From Streptomyces pilosus (lineage in GTDB: Bacteria > Actinomycetota > Actinomycetes > Streptomycetales > Streptomycetaceae), in NCBI RefSeq assembly GCF_014649835.1, contig NZ_BMTU01000003.1, forward strand, positions 62,001 through 126,000: DNA of 64,000 nt. The letters run 5' to 3'. The notes under the pieces were generated by a model that saw nothing but the letters and a program-made list of their open reading frames with translations, was not told where the DNA came from and made no database searches. The translations under genes and the position numbers were made by a program. How positions within the stretch are numbered: position 1 is the first letter of the stretch; the number at the start of each line of letters is the position of its first letter. Shown here in pieces: positions 26,408 to 34,598 of this stretch.

Positions 26408-28505
26408 CGGTCTCCTTCGTCAGCTGCGCCCAGTCGGTGAGGACCGGGGCCAGGTCGCCGGCGAGCCACAGGGGCTGCTGGTCGCGGTGGTGGGGTGAGC
26501 CGGGCACGCCCGAGGCGCCGTGCGGCACCACCCAGCGGCTGTCCTCGCGGCGGGCCAGGTCCCAGACGTAGCGGGCGGCGGGACCGCGCGCGGCGAGGTC
26601 GGTGAGACCGGGCACGGGGGAGGTGCACAGCACGCAGTCGTGGTCACCGGAGAGGCGGGGTTCGTCGTGCGGCGTCCCGGACGGCGGCAGGGCCCGCCAG
26701 GGGGCGAGGCGGTGGGTGTCGCCCCAGGTCCCGGCGGGCGGTTCGGCGGCGACCTCCTCCAGCGCCGCGCGGACGGCCGCCGGCCGGTCGATGCCGAACA
26801 GGTCCTCGGCCGTGAGCAGGTGTTCGAGGGCGTAGCCGACCCGGGGGAGCAGCGCGAGCCAGGGACGGAACACCTCCGGGTAGGGCGGGGGTGTGGCCGC
26901 CGTCGCGAGGGCGGGGTGGGCGGCGAGGCGGCGGACGAGCGCGGTGCGCACCGCGGCGAAGGCGGCCGCGTCGGCGCTGTCCGCGTCCATGTGGCGGTCC
27001 CACCGCAGCAGGCGGTCGCGCAGGGTGGCGGCGGGCCCGGTGAGGTCCTCGGTGCCGAGCGCGGCGAGGTGCTCCAGGAGGGGGGCGGCCGAGGCGAGGT
27101 GGGTGTCCGTGTGGATCGCGGCCATGTCGGCGGCGGACCAGCGGGGCCGCCGGCCCAGCAGGGTGGCGATGCGGCGCGCGCGGTGCGGCGGGGCGAACTC
27201 GACGCCGAGGGGGGCGGCCGGGCCGCGCTGGTTGGCCATGACGGCGATGCCGTCGGTCAGTCCGTCCCGCGGGGGTTCGTGCCAGCCCCGCCAGGCGTAC
27301 TCCGGGTCCCACGCGGGGACCAGCCGGGTCCGGTTGGCCTCGGCGCGGACCGGGACGCGGCCGGCGACCCGGTGCAGGGTGTCGCCGTCGGTGTCGGCGG
27401 CCACGAGCACGTTGACCGGCTCGGCCCACCGGTCGGCGGCCCGGTCCACGTCGGCCACCCGGCGGGCCCGCAGCAGGGGCAGCAGCGCGCCGAAGCCCAG
27501 GTCGGCGGTGACACGGGGCGGGTAGCGCAGGGCGACGGCGAGCGGGGGCCCGCCGGGGTCCGTCACCCCGTCGTCGAGGCCCTCGGGGCCGCCGATGACG
27601 ACGGGGCCGCGGTCGGTCTCGACGACCTCGATCTCGACGGGATCCTCGCCCGCCACCTCGATGGTCTCCGTGTGCCGGGCGGCCCGCCGCCAGGTGCCGT
27701 CCGGGCCGAGCGCCTCCACGCCGGCGCCGGTGCGCCGCAGCCGCTCGCGGTACAGGTCCTGGTAGTCGGCCATGGCGTTGGTGATGGCCCAGGCGACCGT
27801 GCCGGTGTGGCCGAAGTGGGCGATGCCGGGGACACCGGGCACGGCGAGGCCGACGACGTCGAACTCCGGGCAGGAGAGCCGGATCTGCTGGTACACGCCC
27901 GGGTCCTCGATGAACCGGTGCGGGTCGCCGGCGATCACCGCGTGCCCGGTCACCGTGCGCTCCCCGGCGACCAGCCAGCCGTTGCTGCCGGAGGTGCCGG
28001 GCCCGTCGGCGGCGAACAGGCCGACGGCGCCGGCTCCGAGCCGCGTGGTGACGTGCTCGCGCCACAGCTTGGCGGGGAACCCGGCGAAGAGGATGTGCGT
28101 GCCGAGCCAGACCGCGAGCGGGGTCCACGGCTCCCAGCGGCCGGGGGAGAGCCCGGCCCGCGCGAACTCGGGGGCGCGCACGGTGCCGTCGGACGCCAGG
28201 ACGTCGTTGACCCCCGCCACGTACGCCCGCACCCATGCCGCCGACTCGGGGTCCTCCCGCTCCAGTGCGGTGAAGCAGCGGCGGGCGGTGTCCGCCAGGC
28301 GGACGCGGCGGGCGAAGCGGTCCCAGGGGAGCGCCTCCGCGCCGAGGAAGGCGGCCGAGGTGCCCTGGGCGCGGTGGCGTTCGACCTCGATCTGCCAGGC
28401 CCGGTCGCGGGCGGTGACCCGGCCCTGGAGACGCGCGAGTTCGTGCGCACCGTCCGCGCGCAGGTGCGGGATGCCCCAGGGATCGCGAAAGATCTCGCCG
28501 GTCAC
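26400..28505 (-). CDS. Penicillin-acylase family Ntn hydrolase, iron-box regulated
   Basis: A 701-residue Ntn-hydrolase of the family that includes penicillin G acylase, AHL acylases and PvdQ. The short alpha part begins MTGEIFRDPWGIPHLRADG. The autocleavage and nucleophile site is SGSNGWLVAGERT near residues 168-172, with Ser after Gly becoming the N-terminal nucleophile of the beta chain. Further family motifs are GDPHRFIEDPGVYQQI, IAHFGHTGTVAWAITN and a catalytic-type Asn in VMANQRGPA. No signal peptide is seen, unlike exported acylases. GTG 28505 has GAGGG 4 bases upstream. An iron box lies 18 bases upstream. Likely removes an acyl group from a siderophore or related amide; that is inferred from context. 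Confidence 0.88.
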   Translation of the reverse strand: MTGEIFRDPWGIPHLRADGAHELARLQGRVTARDRAWQIEVERHRAQGTSAAFLGAEALPWDRFARRVRLADTARRCFTALEREDPESAAWVRAYVAGVNDVLASDGTVRAPEFARAGLSPGRWEPWTPLAVWLGTHILFAGFPAKLWREHVTTRLGAGAVGLFAADGPGTSGSNGWLVAGERTVTGHAVIAGDPHRFIEDPGVYQQIRLSCPEFDVVGLAVPGVPGIAHFGHTGTVAWAITNAMADYQDLYRERLRRTGAGVEALGPDGTWRRAARHTETIEVAGEDPVEIEVVETDRGPVVIGGPEGLDDGVTDPGGPPLAVALRYPPRVTADLGFGALLPLLRARRVADVDRAADRWAEPVNVLVAADTDGDTLHRVAGRVPVRAEANRTRLVPAWDPEYAWRGWHEPPRDGLTDGIAVMANQRGPAAPLGVEFAPPHRARRIATLLGRRPRWSAADMAAIHTDTHLASAAPLLEHLAALGTEDLTGPAATLRDRLLRWDRHMDADSADAAAFAAVRTALVRRLAAHPALATAATPPPYPEVFRPWLALLPRVGYALEHLLTAEDLFGIDRPAAVRAALEEVAAEPPAGTWGDTHRLAPWRALPPSGTPHDEPRLSGDHDCVLCTSPVPGLTDLAARGPAARYVWDLARREDSRWVVPHGASGVPGSPHHRDQQPLWLAGDLAPVLTDWAQLTKETDV

Positions 28506-28522
28506 TGTGCCCTCATTTCCCT

Positions 28523-28541
28523 TTAGGTTAGGCTCCCCTAA
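28523..28541. promoter_or_regulatory. Iron box (DmdR1/IdeR-type operator) in a divergent promoter
   Basis: A 19-base site, TTAGGTTAGGCTCCCCTAA, differs by one base (C for A at position 14) from the consensus Streptomyces iron box that I know as TTAGGTTAGGCTCACCTAA. It sits between the acylase start (28505, minus) and the flavoprotein start (28581, plus), so one Fe-bound repressor could control both directions. Expected result: high expression in low iron. Confidence 0.9.
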
Positions 28542-28580
28542 GTAATCGTGGCGGAATCGTACGCGAAGGGTGAGGGCGCG

Positions 28581-29303
28581 ATGGGGCAGGGGCGGGGTTG
28601 GGAGGGCGCGGTCCTCAAATTGATGCGCGCCAAGGACTTCATGTTCACCGTGACGGGGAGCGAGGACGTCACCGCCGACTACCGGCGGGTGCGCTTCACC
28701 GACGGCGGACTGCTGGCGGCGGCCGGCGTGCACCCGACGATGTGGGTGCGGCTGTGGTTCGACAACGCGGGCAGGCCGCACCAGCGCGCGTACACCCTGG
28801 TCGACCCGGACCCGGCGGCCGGCACCTTCGCCCTGGAGTTCGCCCTGCACGAGGGGTGTGCCAGCGACTGGGCCCGGACGGCGGAGCCCGGGGACACCAT
28901 CGAGGCGACCGTGCAGGGCACCGGGTTCGAGGACCCCTCCCCCGCCCCCTCCCACGTCTTCGTGGTGGGCGACCCGGCCTCGCTGCCGGCCATCAACTCC
29001 CTGCTCGGCGCGCTGGGCGACGCCCCGGCGACCATCTGGTTCGAGGGCACCCTCGACGGCCTGCCCTGCCTCGCCGACCCCGGCCGGCACGAGGTGCGCG
29101 AGGTCCCCCGCAGGGACGCGGGCGCGGCACTGGTCGAGCGGGTCCGGGCCGAGCTGCCCGCACTGCTGCGGGCCGGCCCCGACCCGTACGTCTGGATCGC
29201 CTGCGACACCGCCACCACCCGCACCCTCTCGGCGTTCCTGCGCAAGGATCTGGGTGTGCCCAAGCAGCGGATGCAGGCGCTGGGGTACTGGCGCGCGAGC
29301 TGA
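28581..29303 (+). CDS. Siderophore-interacting flavoprotein (ferric-siderophore reductase type)
   Basis: A 240-residue member of the SIP/ViuB family. The FAD-binding beta-barrel (about 12-120) contains the flavin motif HQRAYTLVDPDPAAG; the NAD(P)H-type C-terminal domain (about 125-240) contains VFVVGDPASLPAINSLL and ends with WIACDTATTRTLSAFLRKDLG and GYWR, as in the family. It reduces ferric siderophores in the cytoplasm so iron can be released. I choose ATG 28581, with a GGTGAGG site 5 bases upstream, over GTG 28548, which would leave only 6 bases to the iron box. It is transcribed away from the acylase operon. Confidence 0.9.
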   Translation: MGQGRGWEGAVLKLMRAKDFMFTVTGSEDVTADYRRVRFTDGGLLAAAGVHPTMWVRLWFDNAGRPHQRAYTLVDPDPAAGTFALEFALHEGCASDWARTAEPGDTIEATVQGTGFEDPSPAPSHVFVVGDPASLPAINSLLGALGDAPATIWFEGTLDGLPCLADPGRHEVREVPRRDAGAALVERVRAELPALLRAGPDPYVWIACDTATTRTLSAFLRKDLGVPKQRMQALGYWRAS

Positions 29304-29328
29304 GCCGCGACGCGCGATCATCGGGGGC

Positions 29329-29940
29329 ATGGACGTCACTCTTCACCTCGCCCAGGACCCCGAGGCCGACCGGCTGCTGGGCCGCAGTCCGCTCGCCGCG
29401 CTGACCGGGATGCTGCTGGACCAGCAGATCCCCATGGAGTGGGCGTTCAAGGGTCCGGCGACGATCGCCCGGCGGCTCGGCGCGGACGACCTGGACGCGC
29501 ACCTGATCGCCGCGTACGACCCCGAGGCGTTCGCCGCGGTGCTCTCCGACAAGCCGGCCGTGCACCGTTACCCGGGCTCGATGGCGGGCCGCATCCAGCA
29601 GCTGTGCCGGTACCTCGTCGAGCACTACGACGGTGATGCCGAGGCCGTGTGGCGGGACGTCGGCGACGGCGGGGAACTGCTGAAGCGGCTGGAGGACCTG
29701 CCCGGGTTCGGCAAGCAGAAGGCCCAGATCTTCCTCGCCCTGCTGGGCAAGCAGCTCGGGGTCCGCCCCACCGGCTGGCGCGAGGCCGCGGGTGCCTACG
29801 GCGAGGAGAAGTCCTTCCGCTCCGTCGCCGACATCACCGGTCCGGAGTCCCTGACCAAGGTCCGGGCCCACAAGCAGGAGATGAAGGCAGCGGCCAAGTC
29901 GGCCAAGGCGGCCAAGTCCGCGAAGAAGCCGTCCGCATGA
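29329..29940 (+). CDS. HhH-GPD-type base excision repair protein
   Basis: A 203-residue helix-hairpin-helix DNA repair protein. The N-terminal part has LTGMLLDQQIPMEWAFKGP, characteristic of a small actinobacterial HhH-GPD glycosylase group. The hairpin is LEDLPGFGKQKAQIFLALLGKQ at about residues 122-143. No Fe-S cluster Cys set is visible. The last 25 residues are Lys/Ala-rich (AKSAKAAKSAKK), a histone-like tail probably aiding DNA binding. Substrate base unknown. It starts 25 bases after the flavoprotein gene; a shared transcript is possible but not required. Confidence 0.82.
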   Translation: MDVTLHLAQDPEADRLLGRSPLAALTGMLLDQQIPMEWAFKGPATIARRLGADDLDAHLIAAYDPEAFAAVLSDKPAVHRYPGSMAGRIQQLCRYLVEHYDGDAEAVWRDVGDGGELLKRLEDLPGFGKQKAQIFLALLGKQLGVRPTGWREAAGAYGEEKSFRSVADITGPESLTKVRAHKQEMKAAAKSAKAAKSAKKPSA

Positions 29941-30337
29941 CTCCCCACCCCGCCGGGACGGCCCGACCGGCTTCCCACCCCGGCCGGCCGGCACCCGGCC
30001 CGTCCGCGCTCCCGCCCGCGCCCACGGGCAGCGCCTGATCAGGCACCCCCGCCGACCCGCATCCGCGCTGCGCGCGCCACCACCCGCACGCACGCCCGGC
30101 GCGGTCGCCCGGGCGCGTGCCGGATGGCCGTTCGCGGAGGCGCGGGTGGGGACACTTTCGGGGGAATCGGGTGGCCGGGAGTGCGTGACACGGGTCGCTG
30201 CACCTCGTACGGGGCGCCGGACGGCGGACGCCGCCCACCCGGGAAGCCCGCCTGCTCCGCGTTCGCCCCGCTTTTTCCGGTGTCGCACTGCGTCGCCATG
30301 GCTGCGCCCGGAACGCCTTGACCGGTAGGCTTTCCGT
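29941..30337. other. Intergenic region (397 bases), GC-rich, weak promoter at right end
   Basis: No convincing gene is seen: open frames here have non-Streptomyces codon bias. At the right end, TAGGCT (30326-30331) lies 6 bases before the GTG of the next gene, consistent with a leaderless transcript, though no clear -35 is present. Confidence 0.4.
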
Positions 30338-30634
30338 GTGATCTTCAAGCGCATCGGAAACGGCCGGCCGTACCCCGACCACGGCCGGGAAAGCACCCGG
30401 CAGTGGGCGGACGTCGCGCCGCGCCCGGTCCGCCTCGATCAGCTCGTGACGACCAAGCAGCAGCTGGACCTCGAGACGCTCCTCGCCGAGGACTCGACCT
30501 TCTACGGCGACCTCTTCGCGCACGTCGTGAAGTGGCAGGGCGACCTGTACCTGGAGGACGGGCTGCACCGCGCCGTGCGCGCCGCGCTCCAGCAGCGCCA
30601 GGTGCTGCACGCCCGCGTGCTCGAGCTCGGCTGA
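30338..30634 (+). CDS. Small conserved protein with a ParB/sulfiredoxin-like motif
   Basis: A 98-residue protein starting at GTG 30338 (MIFKRIGNGRPYPDHG). I have seen such proteins labelled VapB-family antitoxin in Streptomyces, but no toxin gene lies next to it. The C-terminal half, KWQGDLYLEDGLHRAVRAALQQR, then QVLHARVLELG, fits the ParB/Srx fold pattern of a strand, D-G-x-H-R turn, helix and strand. Partner and role are unknown. The likely leaderless start is described in the preceding region. Confidence 0.75.
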   Translation: MIFKRIGNGRPYPDHGRESTRQWADVAPRPVRLDQLVTTKQQLDLETLLAEDSTFYGDLFAHVVKWQGDLYLEDGLHRAVRAALQQRQVLHARVLELG

Positions 30635-30757
30635 CACCCGGCCGAAGCCCTTCCCACAGCCGGGTTTTCGCCCTTTCGGGTTGGACTGCTCCCGCACTGC
30701 ACCCAGTCGAATGATCATCTAGTAGGCATTGCAGCCCGGGCGCACTAGTCTGCGCTC

Positions 30758-31390
30758 ATGAGCATGCTCACCCCACCCGGCATGGGCGGCCAGTACCGGA
30801 TCACGGGCGACCGATACCCGCGGATGCGCCGGCCCCGGCGGCGCGGGAAGCTCGTCGCGCTGTCCGTCGCCTCCGCGGCCGTCCTGGGTGTCGGCGGCTG
30901 GGGCACCCTGCAGCTCATCGACGTGTTCACCGGCGGCGACTCCGCCTCCGCGGTCGGCACGAAGGCGGCCTGCGCCACCAAGGCGACCCCCGCGACCGCG
31001 CCCAGGGCGTTCCCCGTGCCCGGAACCATCACGGTCAACGTCCTCAACGCCACCACCAAGGGCGGCCTGGCCCAGAAGACCGCCGACGAGCTGAAGAAGC
31101 GCGGCTTCAGGATCGGCGAGGTCGCCAACGCGACCAAGGAGTACGACAAGAAGGTGAAGGGCACCGGGGTGCTGATCGGGCCCGCCACCGCCCTCGACAC
31201 CTCGCTGCCGGTGCTCGGCACCCAGCTCGCCGGTGCCGAACGCCGCACCGACCCCGCGCGCAAGGGCGCCGAGATCGACCTCGTCATCGGCGACGCGTTC
31301 AGTGAGCTGACGAAGAAGGCGGACGCCGACCGGGCGCTGACCGCACTGGCCGCACCGGAGCCGACGCCCGCCTCGAAGAAGAACTGCTGA
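30758..31390 (+). CDS. LytR C-terminal-domain membrane protein
   Basis: A 210-residue protein. A basic cytoplasmic N-terminus (RYPRMRRPRRRGK) is followed by one membrane segment (LVALSVASAAVLGVGGWGTL, about 32-51) and an external LytR_C domain (about 85-180: ITVNVLNATTKGGLAQKTADELKKRGF and the following strand-rich part). The domain occurs alone or after LCP (cell-wall ligase) domains; here there is no LCP catalytic domain. It is presumed to act at the cell wall. TAGTCT (30746-30751) lies 6 bases before the ATG, so the mRNA may be leaderless. Converges with upp. Confidence 0.85.
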   Translation: MSMLTPPGMGGQYRITGDRYPRMRRPRRRGKLVALSVASAAVLGVGGWGTLQLIDVFTGGDSASAVGTKAACATKATPATAPRAFPVPGTITVNVLNATTKGGLAQKTADELKKRGFRIGEVANATKEYDKKVKGTGVLIGPATALDTSLPVLGTQLAGAERRTDPARKGAEIDLVIGDAFSELTKKADADRALTALAAPEPTPASKKNC

Positions 31391-31417
31391 GCACGCGGGG
31401 GCGGAGAGGACCGCCGG

Positions 31418-32053
31418 CTACTCGGCCGCCCCGTACATCCGGTCCCCCGCGTCGCCGAGGCCCGGCACGATGTACCCCTGCTCGTTGAGCCGCTCGTCGA
31501 CCGACGCCGTCACCACGGTCACCGGCGTGCCGGCCAGCTCCCGCTCCATGACCTCCACGCCCTCCGGCGCGGCCAGCAGCACCACGGCGGTGACGTCGTC
31601 CGCACCGCGCTTGATCAGCTCCTGGATCGCCGCGACCAGCGTGCCGCCGGTGGCGAGCATCGGGTCCAGCACGTACACCTGACGCCCGGAGAGGTCCTCC
31701 GGCATCCGGGTGGCGTACGTCGAGGCCTGCAGCGTCTCCTCGTTGCGGATCATGCCGAGGAAGCCCACCTCGGCGGTCGGCAGCAGCCGGACCATGCCGT
31801 CCAGCATGCCGAGCCCGGCGCGCAGGATCGGCACCACCAGCGGGCGCGGGTGGGAGAGCTTGACGCCCGTGGTCGGCTCCACCGGCGTCCGGATGTCGAC
31901 CTGCTCGGTGCGCACGTCGCGCGTGGCCTCGTAGGCGAGCAGGGTGACCAGTTCGTCGGCGAGACGGCGGAAGGTCGCGGAGTCGGTGCGACGGTCGCGC
32001 AGAGTGGTGAGCTTGTGGGCGACCAGGGGGTGGTCGACGACGTGGAGACGCAT
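31418..32053 (-). CDS. upp: Uracil phosphoribosyltransferase Upp
   Basis: A 211-residue pyrimidine salvage enzyme making UMP from uracil and PRPP. Begins [20 protein letters not shown] at ATG 32053. The PRPP-binding motif is [18 protein letters not shown], and the uracil-binding end is [33 protein letters not shown] is another family signature. The long open frame upstream of 32053 is a shadow. Appears monocistronic and lies opposite the small gene at 32184. Confidence 0.97.
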   Translation of the reverse strand: MRLHVVDHPLVAHKLTTLRDRRTDSATFRRLADELVTLLAYEATRDVRTEQVDIRTPVEPTTGVKLSHPRPLVVPILRAGLGMLDGMVRLLPTAEVGFLGMIRNEETLQASTYATRMPEDLSGRQVYVLDPMLATGGTLVAAIQELIKRGADDVTAVVLLAAPEGVEVMERELAGTPVTVVTASVDERLNEQGYIVPGLGDAGDRMYGAAE

Positions 32054-32183
32054 GCCGTCAACAGTAACCGGGCCCCGGGGCCCGGTGTCCCCGCGGCCCG
32101 GCAAGCGCTCCGGGCCGCCCCTCACTCGTTCGCTGGCGTCAAACCGGCCGTCGGGGGGAAGGTGGGAGGGACGGACGGGAGTG

Positions 32184-32420
32184 ATGCAACCGATGCCTGA
32201 CCAGGACCACCGAGACGATCCGTCGCTGCGCGAAACGGCCGCCCTCTTCCGCAACAGGGGCGGCACGGAGGGCGAGACGGAGACCGAACGACGACGGCGC
32301 CGCGCCCGGTTCCTGCGCGAACTCGCCGAGGCCCGCGCGCTGCGCGACCGGGTCCAGCCGCGCCGCGCCAAGGCCGCCCGGCTGCGCCACGCGATGCGCA
32401 TGCGCACCTTCCGCTGGTAG
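32184..32420 (+). CDS. Small Arg-rich hypothetical protein
   Basis: A 78-residue basic protein (from ATG 32184; ATG 32193 is an alternative). The second half is strongly helical and Arg/Ala-rich: [24 protein letters not shown], split, then [19 protein letters not shown]. Codon use is Streptomyces-like, and similar short proteins occur next to upp in Streptomyces as far as I recall. No domain recognised; nucleic acid binding is possible from charge alone. Confidence 0.6.
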   Translation: MQPMPDQDHRDDPSLRETAALFRNRGGTEGETETERRRRRARFLRELAEARALRDRVQPRRAKAARLRHAMRMRTFRW

Positions 32421-32741
32421 CACCGATCCGGTTCAGCCCTCAACCACTGTTCCCGCGGTGGAACTTCCCGTTCCGAGCGGCGCACCTCCACGGCGGTCCC
32501 GGCCGCGTACGATCCGCACGTGGCAGCGACAGCGGCAGCGAGTGCGCTGGTGGGTCCCTCCGGGGGCGCACTCGGCGCGGTGCGATCAAAACTGCCGGAC
32601 ACAGGGAGCCGAAGACGTCCCCCTACGGCCGTGTTTCTGCCACGATTCCGAGTGGGCGGGGCCGGCGACACGGACCCCCGCCCGCTGCCTCCGCCGGGGG
32701 GATTCCCAACCGGCACGCCTATGACCAGTGGGAGAGTCACG
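32421..32741. other. Intergenic region (321 bases) upstream of the TadA-associated gene
   Basis: The frame upstream of 32742 is open but its codon bias and composition are not gene-like, and GGGAGAG 6 bases before GTG 32742 marks the true start. A promoter for the downstream pair is expected here, but no motif stands out. Confidence 0.4.
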
Positions 32742-33281
32742 GTGTACTTCGCCGCACTGCTCGCGCGCACCGAAGACGGGTGGGAAGCGAGCGACACGGA
32801 GCTCGACGATGTGGAGACCCTGTCCGATCTGGCCGACCTGGCCCGGGAGGCCTCTCCGGACGACGACACGGTGCTCGTGCTGATCGAGCAGGAGGAGGGG
32901 TGGTTCGGCGTCGTCCGCGTGGACGGCGAGGAGGATCCCCGGGTCTACGTCTCCGACGCCGCCGCGGCCTCCCGCAGCAGCTACGGCGAGATCCTGCTCA
33001 CCGACGAACTGCTCGGCCGCGCCCCCGGAGCCGACGCCGCCGACCTGGACGCCCTCGACCTCGACGGCACGGAGGACGGTGAACCGGACGACGAGGACGC
33101 CGACGACGGCCCCGCGGCCGCCGGTTCCGCCGACGCCGTACCGCACGGGCCGGTCGGCGACGCGCAGGTCCTGGAGGACCTCGGCGTCACCGAGAAGGAG
33201 CTGCGTTCCCTGGCCGGGGACGCCGTCAACGAGATCGCCGACGCCCTCGGCGCCTCGGAAGTACTGGAGACCGTCCGCTGA
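32742..33281 (+). CDS. tRNA adenosine deaminase-associated protein
   Basis: A 179-residue acidic protein that in actinobacteria sits directly upstream of tadA. Sequence: [24 protein letters not shown], then a helical acidic stretch, [23 protein letters not shown], and a very acidic tail (residues about 100-135 rich in Asp/Glu), ending in a compact helical segment ([19 protein letters not shown]). GTG start with a GGGAGAG ribosome site. Only 2 bases separate it from tadA, so the two are coupled. The biochemical role is unknown; a regulatory or chaperone-like role is inferred from linkage. Confidence 0.82.
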   Translation: MYFAALLARTEDGWEASDTELDDVETLSDLADLAREASPDDDTVLVLIEQEEGWFGVVRVDGEEDPRVYVSDAAAASRSSYGEILLTDELLGRAPGADAADLDALDLDGTEDGEPDDEDADDGPAAAGSADAVPHGPVGDAQVLEDLGVTEKELRSLAGDAVNEIADALGASEVLETVR

Positions 33282-33283
33282 CC

Positions 33284-33778
33284 GTGCCGACCACCACCAC
33301 CGCGTCCGGACCGCCGGACCCGGTACGCGACCGCTGGCGGGCGGCGATGCGACTCGCCCTGGACGAGGCCGCACGGGCCGTCCGGGGCGGGGACGTCCCC
33401 GTCGGCGCCGTCGTGCTGGCACCGGACGGCACCACCGTGCTGGCCGCCGCCCACAACGAACGCGAGGCGGCCGGCGACCCCACGGCGCACGCGGAGGTCC
33501 TCGCCGTCCGGCGGGCCGCCGCCGCGCTCGGGGAGTGGCGGCTGACCGGCTGCACCCTGGTGGTGACGCTGGAACCGTGCACGATGTGCGCGGGCGCCCT
33601 CCAGCAGTCCCGCGTCGACCGCGTCGTCTACGGCGCCCGGGACGAGAAGGCGGGCGCGGTCGGCTCCCTGTGGGACCTCGTCCGCGACCGGCGGCTCAAC
33701 CACCGGCCCGAGGTGATCGGCGGAGTGCTCGCCGAGGAGTGCTCCCGGCAGCTCACGGAGTTCTTCCGGAACCGCTGA
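33284..33778 (+). CDS. tadA: tRNA-specific adenosine-34 deaminase TadA
   Basis: A 164-residue zinc deaminase converting A34 to inosine in the wobble position of tRNA-Arg(ACG), whose gene is present in this window at 54039. Motifs: VPVGAVV, zinc/catalytic HAE in DPTAHAEVLAVR, and PCTMC in LEPCTMCAGALQQSR. The C-terminal HRPEVIGGVLAEEC follows the family. GTG start 2 bases after the associated protein gene. Length suits the family with about 15 extra N-terminal residues. Confidence 0.95.
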   Translation: MPTTTTASGPPDPVRDRWRAAMRLALDEAARAVRGGDVPVGAVVLAPDGTTVLAAAHNEREAAGDPTAHAEVLAVRRAAAALGEWRLTGCTLVVTLEPCTMCAGALQQSRVDRVVYGARDEKAGAVGSLWDLVRDRRLNHRPEVIGGVLAEECSRQLTEFFRNR

Positions 33779-33823
33779 TGATTGATTTCAAACCACACCG
33801 CACTGTGCTGTAAGGTCTCCCTC

Positions 33824-33908
33824 GGTAGCGTGTCCGAGCGGCCGAAGGAGCTCGCCTCGAAAGCGAGTGTGGCGCAAGTCACCGAGGGTTCAAATCCCTC
33901 CGCTACCG
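33824..33908 (+). tRNA. tRNA-Ser (anticodon CGA)
   Basis: Eighty-five bases with a long variable arm. Acceptor GGTAGCG/CGCTACC, anticodon stem CTCGC/GCGAG enclosing CTCGAAA-type loop (CGA), T-arm GAGGG-TTCAAAT-CCCTC. Discriminator G. Confidence 0.96.
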
Positions 33909-33913
33909 CTGGT

Positions 33914-33943
33914 GAAGGGCCTCGTCGTCAGACGGGGCCCTTC
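33914..33943 (+). terminator. Terminator after tRNA-Ser(CGA)
   Basis: Thirteen-pair stem (GAAGGGCCTCGTC with two T-G/C-G pairings to GACGGGGCCCTTC) and a 4-base loop, 5 bases after the tRNA. Confidence 0.75.
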
Positions 33944-34008
33944 GTGCGATCATGGGCCCGCTCGACGCATGTGACACCGGTGCACAGCAGTGACAGGGGA
34001 GGGCCGCG

Positions 34009-34185
34009 ATGGCGGTGAACGCGAAGAAGGCCGTCGTCTACCTGCTCGTGGTCTTCGTGCTGTACCTGATCATCACGGACCCCGAGAAAGCCGCCGAGTA
34101 CGTCCAGGTGGGGTTCGAGGGCATCTCCGAGGCCGCCAAGGCCATCGGGGACTTCATGACCTGGCTCGCCAACGGAGGTAAGTGA
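34009..34185 (+). CDS. Small single-span membrane protein
   Basis: A 58-residue protein (MAVNAKKAVVYLLVVFVLYL...). Residues 8-22 form one membrane helix after a short basic start. The rest (TDPEKAADYVQ-like, then GFEGISEAAKAIGDFMTWLANGG) is an amphipathic helical tail. ATG 34009 is preceded by GGGGAGGG about 6 bases upstream. Its TGA overlaps the ATG of the Dabb gene (TGATG), and its last codons hold that gene's GGAGGT ribosome site. Similar short membrane proteins occur in this position in Streptomyces, but I know no function. Confidence 0.75.
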   Translation: MAVNAKKAVVYLLVVFVLYLIITDPEKAAEYVQVGFEGISEAAKAIGDFMTWLANGGK

Positions 34186-34478
34186 TGATCCGCCACCTGG
34201 TGCTCTTCCGGCTGAACGAGGGCGTCGGGCGCGACGACCCGAGGGTCGTCCGGGGCGAGGAGGCCTTCCGCTCGCTCGACGGCAGGATCCCGGAGATCCG
34301 CTTCTGGGAGTGCGCCTGGAACATCAGCGACCGCCCCATCGCCTACGACTTCGCCATCAACTCCGCGTTCGACGACGCCGAGGCGCTGCGCCGGTACGTG
34401 GAGCACCCGGAGCACCGGGCGGGCGTGGACATGTGGCGCGAGTTCGCCACCTGGGTGATCGCCGACTACGAGTTCTGA
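34185..34478 (+). CDS. Dabb-family (stress-responsive A/B barrel) protein
   Basis: A 97-residue alpha/beta barrel protein: MIRHLVLFRLNEGV, EIRFWECAWNISDRPIAYDFAINSAFDD, and VEHPEHRAGVDMWREFATW fit the dimeric Dabb fold. ATG 34185 has GGAGGT 5 bases upstream; the GTG at 34182 is less likely. It is translationally coupled to the small membrane protein. Dabb proteins vary in activity (oxygenases, cyclases, stress proteins), so no reaction is assigned. Confidence 0.85.
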   Translation: MIRHLVLFRLNEGVGRDDPRVVRGEEAFRSLDGRIPEIRFWECAWNISDRPIAYDFAINSAFDDAEALRRYVEHPEHRAGVDMWREFATWVIADYEF

Positions 34479-34495
34479 CCCTCCGTCCGTCCGCG

Positions 34496-34522
34496 CCCCC
34501 CGCCGTGCCGGCGGGGGGTTTT
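34496..34522 (+). terminator. Rho-independent terminator after the Dabb gene
   Basis: Ten-base stem CCCCCCGCCG/CGGCGGGGGG with a 3-base loop followed by TTTT, 17 bases after the stop. A textbook form, unusual here in having a T-run. Confidence 0.9.
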
Positions 34523-34598
34523 CTCGTGCCCGCCCCACGCTCACCGCTCAACACGGAATATGCGGTGCTTGCACACAGTGAGTCAGTCTTGTGATGCT

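Noticed and set aside
26400..29339. 979-codon version of the penicillin-acylase gene
   Set aside because: The extra N-terminal part runs through the iron box and antisense to the flavoprotein gene; GTG 28505 has a good ribosome site and starts the family sequence.
30338..30634. VapBC toxin-antitoxin system
   Set aside because: No PIN-domain toxin is adjacent, and the sequence fits a ParB/Srx-like motif better than a VapB DNA-binding fold.
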